Source: Metallibacterium scheffleri
GTDB taxonomy: Bacteria; Pseudomonadota; Gammaproteobacteria; Xanthomonadales; Rhodanobacteraceae
DNA length: 64,000 bases
Reading direction: 5' to 3'
Assembly (NCBI RefSeq): GCF_002077135.1
Contig: NZ_LDOS01000002.1
Location: forward strand, 1,823,865-1,887,864
A model generated the notes under the pieces. That model saw only the letters and a list, made by a program, of their open reading frames with translations, searched no databases and was not told where the DNA came from. Within the stretch, counting starts at the first letter, position 1. Every line of letters starts with the position of its first letter. The position numbers were made by a program, and so were the translations under genes. Below are positions 54,184-63,200 of the stretch, piece by piece.

Positions 54184-54903
54184 TCAGGTCGCAGGCCGCT
54201 TCGGCAGGAGTCGGTCGTACTCATGCTTGACCACCGCGTAGCACTCGCATACGCGCCGCTCCAGGCCGGCCCGATCCAGCACTGTGATGTGACCGCGCTG
54301 GTACTTGATCAGCCCGGCCTCCTGCAATTTTCCCGCGGCTTCGGTGACACCCTCGCGACGCACGCCGAGCATGTTGGCGATCAATTCCTGGGTCATCACC
54401 AGATCGCTGGATTGCAGGCGATCCAGACTCAGCAGCAGCCAACGACACAATTGCTGATCCAGTGAATGATGGCGATTGCACACCGCGGTCTGTCCCATCT
54501 GCGTGATCAGCGCCTGCGTGTAACGCAACAGCAGATGCAGCACCGAGCCGCCGCGGGTAAATTCCATCATCAGCAAGCGGGCATTGATCCGGAACCCCAC
54601 GCCGGCGCTTTGCACAACAGCGCGGCTGGTGGTCGACTCGCCGCCCATGAACAACGAGATGCCGACGATGCCTTCGTTGCCCACCACTGCGATCTCCGCC
54701 GATGAACCGTTTTCCATGACATACAGCAGTGAAACGATCGACGTCGTCGGGAAATATACATGGGTGACATTGCTGCCAGGCTCGTAGAGCACCTGACCCA
54801 GCTCCATCTCGACCCGCTCCATATTAGTCAGCCAGCGCGCCAATTCCTGCTCAGGCAAAACCGCGAGCAGCTGATTCTGCATCAGCTCGGATATCGTTGG
54901 CAT
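54184..54903 (-). CDS. Crp/Fnr-family transcription regulator
   Basis: 239 residues from MPTISELMQNQ, with GGGAGG 6 bases upstream. A cyclic-nucleotide-binding-type beta roll (about 20-140) and a dimer helix precede the C-terminal winged helix (MTQELIANMLGVRREGVTEA at about 180). No N-terminal cysteine cluster of FNR type is seen, and the usual cAMP arginine/serine pair is not evident, so the signal is unknown. It converges with the tiny stress genes (78-base gap) and may regulate them or the genes to its right. Confidence 0.88.
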   Translation of the reverse strand: MPTISELMQNQLLAVLPEQELARWLTNMERVEMELGQVLYEPGSNVTHVYFPTTSIVSLLYVMENGSSAEIAVVGNEGIVGISLFMGGESTTSRAVVQSAGVGFRINARLLMMEFTRGGSVLHLLLRYTQALITQMGQTAVCNRHHSLDQQLCRWLLLSLDRLQSSDLVMTQELIANMLGVRREGVTEAAGKLQEAGLIKYQRGHITVLDRAGLERRVCECYAVVKHEYDRLLPKRPAT

Positions 54904-55301
54904 CGGCGCCTCCCTGGTTTGAATCGGCGAATATTTTAGCGAAATCGCCCGTGCGTGCACCAGCCATCTCGCTAAGCGCTGCGTGCTCCGCCAGCGCCGG
55001 CCAAGCGCGCGCTTGCCATCCTTTCCGATACAACGCGCCGGGTGTCCCGACAACACGCCGGCCGGCCTTGACTGCATGGCAAGCGTCATCGGCGCGCGTC
55101 CGTTGACCGGCCCCAGGGACCGCATCGCACCCGGCGTACCGGGTGCGTCACCGCACAGACGCGTCTGCAAGGCAAGCGCACTCTGCACCGTGATGGCGAA
55201 AGGCACTGGCCGAGTCAGCAAAGGAATCAGGACACGAGCTGGTTCAAGCCTGTCGAGCCGGGGCAACAGCCCCAAGCGGCTGTGCATGGATGCGCAGCCG
55301 G

Positions 55302-55333
55302 ACTTCCCGCACAGCAGGAGCGACGCGGGAAGT
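55302..55333. repeat. Extragenic palindrome 1
   Basis: ACTTCCCGC (55302-55310) pairs perfectly with GCGGGAAGT (55325-55333) around a 14-base loop. GGAGCGACGCGGG within it resembles the opening of the second palindrome 17 bases on, so the pair looks like a REP-type doublet. Confidence 0.5.
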
Positions 55334-55349
55334 GCGCCGGATTTGGCGC

Positions 55350-55382
55350 GTCGGAGCGAGCCCGGGATGGGCTGGCTCCGAC
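55350..55382. repeat. Extragenic palindrome 2 (REP-like hairpin)
   Basis: GTCGGAGC and GCTCCGAC form an 8-base outer stem. After a G-G mismatch AGCCC and GGGCT form a 5-base inner stem around GGGAT. This two-part stem beginning GTCGGAGC is the style of dispersed palindromes in Xanthomonadales genomes. No other copy occurs in this window. Confidence 0.6.
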
Positions 55383-55512
55383 ATCTCCAATCCAATGCTC
55401 CGCCCCCAATTCAATCCATGGAGCGGTGATCGCACGCAAGCGCCAATGCTGTGCCGTGGTCAGTGCGCTATGTCCACCCTCGCAAGGAGGGCACACCGAA
55501 GGAGTCGACACA

Positions 55513-55701
55513 ATGAGCAATCCAAACCGCGACGCACCCAGCAAGTCCAAACCGGGCCACGACCAGAAGCACGAAGTCGCGCCCACGCTGCCCGGCAATC
55601 GCGACAAGCATGAGTCCGGGCAACACGAAAGGTCCGGCGCCGGCAAGCAACACGATGGCCACAAGGCCTTCGAGAAAACGGCGCCACCCGCGGGCCGCTA
55701 A
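55513..55701 (+). CDS. Small hydrophilic protein of 62 residues
   Basis: It starts MSNPNRDAPSKSKPGHDQKH with AAGGAG 8 bases upstream. The product is rich in Lys, His, Gly, Pro and Asp/Glu, lacks any hydrophobic segment and has no cysteine, so it is probably intrinsically disordered and soluble. The composition recalls hydrophilin or desiccation-protectant proteins, but no family is recognised. It precedes an exported protein and a lipoprotein on the same strand. Confidence 0.65.
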   Translation: MSNPNRDAPSKSKPGHDQKHEVAPTLPGNRDKHESGQHERSGAGKQHDGHKAFEKTAPPAGR

Positions 55702-55820
55702 TTCGGCCCGGGAACCTGTCGGCCAAGCCCGCCAAGCCCCGCATGCCTGCGCAAGATCCGAACTCGTTCGGGTCTTGCGCAACACCGAAGCGAAAAACCC
55801 CCTTCCATGGAGATCAGATC

Positions 55821-56276
55821 ATGACCAAACGTTATCTACCCTTGCTCGGCGTGCTGACGGTATTCGCCGCCAGCACGATGATTCCGCAATACGCGTCGGC
55901 CGCCGAAGCCAACCTCGATTGCAAAATGCACTTCCAGACCAGCAGTTGGTCGGTCATCTACAAGCACGTGGAGGGCACCGGCTTGGTGACATGCGCCAAT
56001 GGTGCATCGATGCACGTGAAGATCACCGCACAGGGCGTCGGCCTCACCGCCGGCAAATCACGTATCGACAATGGCGTGGGCACCTTCACCGATGTGCACA
56101 CCATCGACGACGTGCTGGGCGCGTACGCACAGGGCGAAGCCAATGCCGGCCTGGTGAAATCAGGCTCCGCACAAGTCCTGACCAAGGGCACGGTCTCGCT
56201 GGCGCTGGCGGGTTCGGGCCAAGGTATCGACCTTGGCGTCAGCGTGGGCAAGTTCACCATCAGCAGAGCCAGATAG
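55821..56276 (+). CDS. Exported protein of unknown function
   Basis: 151 residues from MTKRYLPLLG with GGAG 8 bases upstream. A signal peptide covers about 1-33 (ends YASAAEA). The mature part has two cysteines (NLDCKMHF and LVTCANGA) that could form a disulfide, and an alternating Gly-rich beta pattern (VKITAQGVGLTAG, then GTVSLALAGSGQGIDLGVSV), suggesting a small beta-barrel or beta-sandwich. It is loosely reminiscent of DUF992 exported proteins. No close family is recognised. Confidence 0.7.
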   Translation: MTKRYLPLLGVLTVFAASTMIPQYASAAEANLDCKMHFQTSSWSVIYKHVEGTGLVTCANGASMHVKITAQGVGLTAGKSRIDNGVGTFTDVHTIDDVLGAYAQGEANAGLVKSGSAQVLTKGTVSLALAGSGQGIDLGVSVGKFTISRAR

Positions 56277-56466
56277 AGCCGCCTGGCAGCCCAGCGACGC
56301 GCGCCATCGGTTTGCGCGATGCAGCGGACGCGACACCGAATCCCGGTCTCGCGTTCCGCATGCAACCAGCACCGGTGCGACATTGCGCGGCAAGGGTTCG
56401 CTGCGATACGGCGCCCGCTTCACACGATGTGGCAGCAGGAAATCTCCTACTCAGAGGGTATCGCTC

Positions 56467-56919
56467 ATGAACAACACAACCAGGGCACTCGTGGTCGGCT
56501 TGGCGTTCGCTCTTTCGGCCTGTGGCAAGTCGACGCAAAGTGATGTGAATCAGGCCGCGCGCAATCGCGCGACGGATGTGGCCAAGGCGAGCCAGGCCGC
56601 GCAGCCTGCCGTCGATGCCGCCAACCGCAATCTGGTCACGGCGCAACAGGATGCCAATATCAAAGTCGCGAACGCGACTGCCGCTGCCGACCAATCGGTC
56701 AACAAGGCGGCCGTGAGCCAGGCCAAGGCGCAAGCCAAGGCCGATTACAACGTCGCCATGGCACGCATCGAGGGCAACCTCAAGGTCGCGCAGGAAAGGT
56801 GCGCGATGCAGCCTGCCGATATGCAGACCGCATGCGAGCAGGACGCCCAGGCGATCCACGATCAGGCCGTGAATGCAGCGGTCGCGCAACTTGACCGGGT
56901 CATGCAGCAGCCAGGCTGA
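56467..56919 (+). CDS. Coiled-coil lipoprotein
   Basis: 150 residues with a lipobox ALSAC (Cys19). The rest is Ala/Gln/Asn-rich helix with heptad spacing (about 30-125), including VNQAARNRATDVAKASQAAQ and KAAVSQAKAQAKADYNVAMA, with a cysteine pair near the end (ERCAMQ and TACEQD). It should project from a membrane into the periplasm. It follows the exported protein by about 190 bases. No family is recognised. Confidence 0.75.
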   Translation: MNNTTRALVVGLAFALSACGKSTQSDVNQAARNRATDVAKASQAAQPAVDAANRNLVTAQQDANIKVANATAAADQSVNKAAVSQAKAQAKADYNVAMARIEGNLKVAQERCAMQPADMQTACEQDAQAIHDQAVNAAVAQLDRVMQQPG

Positions 56920-57205
56920 TGGGCTGCGGCGACCGCGTGCCGCAGGAGGCCCGGTTGTCGCTGGCGGTGAATATTCCCGGGCCCGGCGTCGCACGCGTCA
57001 TCCGAACGGTTGGCTGCGTGTTCCCGGTGGGTCACGACCCAGCTCGCGCGATGCGCGCGGCGCACGCCGGCAGCGTGGCGCCAGAGGCCACGTCGAAGCG
57101 CCTGACCGGGTATTGAGCGTACGCTAGCGGAATACAACGCAGGCCTTCGCCCGATGCCGCCCGGCATCGGCCAAGGCTCACCCGATCATCGAGGAATCCG
57201 GGATT

Positions 57206-60200
57206 TTGGAAATCAGCAAACGGCCCGCCCGCTTCGGCATGCAACGTCTCAGGGCGATCGTTCGACACAGATCCATGCTGCGTCGCAATCTCCAGCACGA
57301 ACCCGCGCTGCGCGCCGAACTGCTCAGCGCCGACCAGATGGAACTGTACGGCGTGGTGCTGGCCAACCGGCATCGCGCGTCCGCGCGGACGCTGACCAAT
57401 TCCCTGCTTGCGCGGCTGGCGGACAACGAAATCACGCTGGCGCACGCCAGCGTCATGCTCACGCGCGCGGTAAGCAAAGGGTTGCGCATCACGCCGGCGG
57501 CGGAGTGGCTGCTCGACAACGGCTACCTGATCGAGGAACAGATCCGCACCGCGCAACGCGACCTGCCCAAGGGCTACAGCCGCGAGCTGCCGCGCCTGCT
57601 CAACGGGCCATCGGCCAAGTTGCCGCGGGTCTATGACATCGCGCTGGAAACCATCGCCCACGGCGACGGCCGCGTGGACCGCGAGAGCCTGAGCCGTTTC
57701 GTGGCGTCGTACCAGACGGTGACGCCGCTCAAGCTGGGTGAGTTGTGGGCAATTCCGATCATGCTGCGACTGGGCCTGATCGAAAACCTGCGCCGCGTGG
57801 CCGTGCGCGTCATGGCGGACTGGAACGACCGTAATCTTGCCGGCCAGTGGGCCGACCGCATGACCGCGATCGCCGAGAGCGATCCCAAGAGCGTGGTGCT
57901 CGCGGTGGCCGACATGGCGCGCTCGGACCCGCCCATGGCCAGTTCCTTTGTTGCCGAGCTCACGCGCCGACTGCAAGGCCAGGGGCCGGCACTGGCGCTG
58001 GCGCTGACCTGGATCGAGCAGGCGCTGTCCGAATCCGGGCTCGGCATCGAGCGCCTGGTGCAACTTGAAGCACAGCAGCAGGCCGCCGACCAGGTATCCA
58101 TCGGCAACAGCATCGGCAGTTTGCGCATGCTCTCGAGCATGGACTGGCGCACGTTCGTCGAGTCCATGAGCCACGTCGAGCAGGTGCTGCGCCAGGATCC
58201 GGCAGGGGTTTATGCCGCAATGGATTTCACCACCCGCGACCACTACCGCCATGTGGTCGAAAGCCTGGCGAAGCACAGCACACGCAGCGAACGCGAAGTG
58301 GCGCGAGCCGCCATCGAGTTGGCCGGCGGTCGTGCGCAGACTGCGGCGCAAGGGCACGTCGGTTACTACCTCGTCGACCGCGGGCTGGCGGCGCTGGAAC
58401 AGCGCGTCGGCACGCGTGGACCGGCGCTCAAAATCCTGCGCGACCTAGCACGGCGCGCGCCCCTGACCCTGTACCTGGGTTCGATCGTGCTGCTGCTGGC
58501 CTTATTGGCACAACCGCTGTTGCGCGCCGTGCTGCGCCATGGCATCGAAGGATGGGCATGGGCCGCCATCGCGGTGCCGGTAGTGCTGATCAGCAGCCAG
58601 TTGGCCATCAGTCTGGTGAACTGGCTGATGTCCATCGTGGTGTTGCCGCGCATGCTGCCACGCATGGATTTTTCCAGGGGCCTGCCACCCGCGGTGCGCA
58701 CGCTGGTGGTGATCCCGGCCATGCTCACCTGCGTGCAGGACGTGGATGAATTGAGTGATGCGCTGGAAGTGCGCTTTCTGGCTAACCGTGACCCGTATCT
58801 GCATTTCGCCTTGCTCAGCGATTTTGCCGATGCCCAGAGCGAGGTGCTGGCGCTGGATGCGGAGCTGCTGCGGCAGGCCAGGCAACGCATCGACGCACTC
58901 AACTCCCGCTACCCCGATGCCCAGGGCGACCGGTTTTTCCTGCTGCACCGGCCGCGGCGTTGGAACGCGCGCGACCAGGTGTGGATGGGATACGAACGCA
59001 AGCGCGGCAAGCTGGCCGAGCTCAACGGCCTGCTGCGTGATGCCGGCCATGCAAGTTTCTTGCTGATCGTCGGCCGCACCGAGGTGCTGACCGAGGTCAA
59101 ATACGTCATCACCCTGGACACCGACACGCAGTTGCCGCGCGACGCCGCGCGCCAGTTCGTCGGCGCCATGGCGCACCCGCTCAATCGCCCGGTGATCGAC
59201 GCTGCCACGCGACGCGTCATCGCGGGTCACGCCATTCTGCAGCCGCGTGTGGGCATCAGCCTGCCTAGTTCGGCGCGCTCGGCTTATGCGCGATTGTTCG
59301 GCAGTGATGCCGGCATCGATCCCTACACGCGCGCGGTGTCGGACCTTTATCAGGATCTGTTCGGCGAAGGCTCATTCATCGGCAAGGGCATCTACGACGT
59401 CGATGCCTTCGAGCAGGTACTCGCGGGCCGCTTCGCCGAGAACAGCATCCTCAGCCACGATCTGGTGGAGGGTTGCTTCGCACGCTCGGGCCTGATCAGC
59501 GACGTGCAGTTGTACGAAGACTATCCATCGCGCTACACCAACGACGTGAACCGCCGCCATCGCTGGATTCGCGGCGACTGGCAGTTGCTGCCGTGGCTGC
59601 TGCCCTGGGTACGCACGCCGGATGGCCAGCGCGTGCGCAACCCCCTGTCGGCGCTGTCACGCTGGAAGATTCTGGACAATCTGCGCCGCAGTCTGGTGCC
59701 CGCCGCGCTGCTGGTCCTGTTGCTGCTCGGCTGGTTTGCCATGAAGCACGTGGCGATGTGGACAGTGGCCGTGCTCGCCGTGATCTTCGTGCCGCCGCTG
59801 CTGGCCGTGCAGCTCGACTTGTTTCAAAAACCGCACGATGTACTGCTCGGCCAGCACCTGCGCGCGGCCCTGCGCAGCAGTGGCGAGCAGGCCAGCCGCT
59901 TGCTGCTGACCCTGACGTGGTTGCCACACGAGGCGCTCTACAGCCTCGACGCCACGCTGCGCACGCTGTGGCGCATGGCCGTGACACGGCGCCGCTTGCT
60001 GCAGTGGAACCCGTCCCAGGCAGTCGAGCGCGGCGCTGGCGACACGCTGGCCGATTCGTTCAGATCGTTGGCAGTCGGCCCGGCGCTGGCGCTGCTGACG
60101 GCCCTTGCGTTGTTGCTGTTGCGGCCGGGCGCGCTGCTGGTGGCCGCGCCCTTGCTGCTGCTGTGGCTGGCCGCGCCGGCCATTGCCTGGCGCATCAGCC

Positions 60201-63200
60201 AACCGGTGACGCTGCAGGAGTTCGTGCCGACGCCCGTAGCGCTGCACTTTCTGCGCCGCCTGGCGCGCAAGACCTGGGCGTTTTTCGAGGCCCATGTCGG
60301 TGCGCAGGACCATGGCCTGCCGCCCGACAATTTTCAGGAACAACCCACGCCGGTGATCGCGCACCGCACCTCGCCCACCAACATGGGACTGGCGCTGCTG
60401 GCGAATCTGGCGGCCTACGACCTCGGCTACCTCGGCATCGGTCGGCTGTTGCAGCGCACGGCGCAAACCCTGCAGACCATGCAGGGGCTGCCGCGCTATC
60501 GCGGGCATTTCTACAACTGGTACGACACCCTCACCCTGCAGCCGCTGGCGCCGCGCTATATCTCGGCGGTGGACAGCGGCAATCTGGCCGGACACCTGCT
60601 GACCTTGCGCCCAGGCCTGCTGGCGCTGGCGGATGATCCGCTGTTCGATGCGCGCCTGCTGCAAGGCCTGGCCGACACCATGGAGTTGCTGCACGAAGCC
60701 TTGCAGGCCCGCGATGACAGCACCGCCGCCCTGGCGATCTTGCGCCAGGCACTCGCTGCGGCGCAGGCCAACCCGCCGCTCACGCTGGCGGCTGCCGCGG
60801 CTTGCCTGCAAGGCTTGCTGGCCGACGCGGATGCGCTCGCGCTCGACACCGAACCGGCCACGCCCGATGCGTCGGAAGCCGCCGACGCCACCACCCTCGG
60901 CGATGTCGCCTTCTGGCTGCAGGCGCTGCGCGCGCAATGCCGCGATGCCAGCGCCACGCTGCAGCCGTTCGCGGCATGGACGCCATCCGTTGAACACGGC
61001 GAACAGCAGGCCATGCCTACCCTGCGCCAGTTGACGCACGACGGCAGCGCGGCCCGACACGGCGACACGCAGCACGCCATGCAACAACACGCTGCAGACC
61101 TGCTGCAGACCATCGAGCGACTGGCGCAACAGGCCGGCGCACTGGCACTGATGGACTACGGCTTTCTCTACGACAGCCAGCGCGACCTGCTGTCGATTGG
61201 CTACAACGTCGATGAGCGTCGGCTCGACGCAGGGTTCTACGACCTGCTGGCCTCGGAGGCCCGGCTCACCAACTTCGTCGCCATCGCGCAGGAACAGTTG
61301 CCGCAGGACAGCTGGTTCGCGCTTGGCCGTCTGCTCACCAGCAGCAGTGGCGAGCCGGTGCTGTTGTCGTGGTCCGGCTCGATGTTCGAGTATCTGATGC
61401 CCCTGCTGGTGATGCCGAACTACGCCGGCACCCTGCTCGACCAGACCTGTCGCGCGGCGGTGGCGCGGCAGATCGAATACGGCCAGCAGTTGGGCCTGCC
61501 GTGGGGCGTTTCCGAGTCCGGTTACAACACTCAAGACACGCAGTTCAACTATCAGTACCGCGCCTTCGGCGTACCCGGACTGGGCCTGAAACGCGGCCTG
61601 AGCGAGGAGCTGGTGGTGGCGCCCTATGCCTCGGCGCTGGCGTTGATGGTGGCGCCCGCCGCCGCCTGCGCCAACCTGCAACGTCTGGCTGACGCGGGCG
61701 TGGAAGGCCGCTATGGCCTGTACGAGGCGGTGGACTACACCCCGGCGCGCCTGCCGCGCGGGCAAGGCGCGGCGATCGTGCGCTCGTTCATGGCGCATCA
61801 CCAAGGCATGAGTTTGCTGGCGCTCGATCATCTGCTGCAGCAGCGTCCGATGCAGCGCCGCTTCGAGTCCGACCCCAGCCTGCGCGCCACCTTGCTGCTG
61901 CTGCAGGAACGCGTGCCCAAAACCGCCGCAGAGTACCGTCATACCTCCGCTGCACTGGCGCCGCAGGTGCTGGCGCGCACAGCGGAAACCAGCCTGCGCG
62001 TATTCACCGACCCGGACCGCGCACGGCCCGCCGTGCAACTGCTGTCGAACGGGCGTTATCACGTGATGGTCAGCAGCGCGGGTGGAGGCTACAGCCGCCA
62101 TCGCGACATGGCGGTGACGCGCTGGCGCGAAGACATCAGCCGCGACGACGCCGGCGCGTTTTGCTATTTGCGCGATGCCAGCAGCGGTGTGTTCTGGTCC
62201 AGTGCGCATCAGCCTGCGCGCGCGGCACTCAAATCCTACGAGGCGATCTTTTCCGACGCCCGCGCCGAGTTCCGCACGCGCACGCAGGATTTCGATACGC
62301 ACACCGAAATCGTCGTCTCACCCGAGGACGATATCGAGCTGCGACGCTTGCGCGTGACCAACCGCAGCCGCACCCGACGCAGCATCGAGATCACCAGCTA
62401 TGCCGAGGTGGTGCTGGCGCCGGCGCTGGCCGATGCCATGCACCCGGCCTTCAGCAAGCTGTTCGTGCAGACCGAATTGGTGCGAGCGCTGCAGGCCATC
62501 GTCTGCACCCGGCGCCCGCGCTCCAGCAGCGAACGAGTGCCGTGGATGTGTCATCTGCTGGCCGTGCACGATGCCCACATCGACGAAATTTCGTACGAGA
62601 CCGACCGCGCCCGCTTCATCGGCCGAGGCCGCAGCGCGGCCGATCCGCTGGCGATGGACAGCGCGAACCAGCCTGCGCGCGCGCTATCCAACAGCGCAGG
62701 GTCGGTGCTCGACCCGATCGTCGCCATCCGCTGCCGCATCACCCTCGAACCCGAGCAATCGGCGCTGGTCGATCTGGTCACCGGTGTGGGTGATAGCCGC
62801 GACGCCTGTCTGCACCTGATCGAAAAATACCGCGACCGGCATCTGGCCGACCGCGTGTTCGATCTGGCCTGGACGCATAGCCAGGTGATGCTGCGCCAGC
62901 TCAACACCAGCCAGGTGGATGCACAGTTGTACGAAGAAATGGCCGCCGGCCTGCTGTATGCCAACGCGTCACTGCGCGCCGAGGCCGGCATCCTGCGCGC
63001 CAATCGGCGCGGTCAGTCGGGTTTGTGGGGGCAGGCCATTTCCGGCGACCTGCCCATCGTGCTGCTGCACATCGCCGACCCGGCGAATATCGAACTGGTG
63101 CGGCAACTGGTGCAGGCGCATGCCTACTGGCGGCTCAAAGGCCTGGCGGTGGATCTGGTGATCTGGAACGAGGACCACGCCGGCTACCGGCAGCAATTGC

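Larger units (their letters stand above)
54904..55512. other. 609-base gap with palindromic repeats
   Basis: No gene is supported. The left part is the upstream region of the Crp/Fnr gene. The middle (55302-55382) contains two neighbouring palindromes described separately. The right end is the leader of the 62-residue protein gene with AAGGAG at 55499-55504. Frames of more than 100 codons on both strands have no ribosome sites or recognisable content. Confidence 0.5.

Noticed and set aside
55227-55664. 145-codon leftward frame over the palindromes and the 62-residue protein gene
   Set aside because: It spans two hairpins and the opposite strand of a gene with a good ribosome site; composition is antisense-like.
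56919-57116. 65-codon frame whose ATG overlaps the stop of the coiled-coil lipoprotein gene
   Set aside because: The overlap suggested coupling, but the product has no hydrophobic core pattern or family and no ribosome site.
59657-62302. Very long leftward open frame opposite the glucan synthase gene
   Set aside because: Its translation is low-complexity Gln/Arg/Gly/Ala-rich sequence with no domain; it mirrors the codon positions of the real rightward gene, a common artefact in high-GC DNA.
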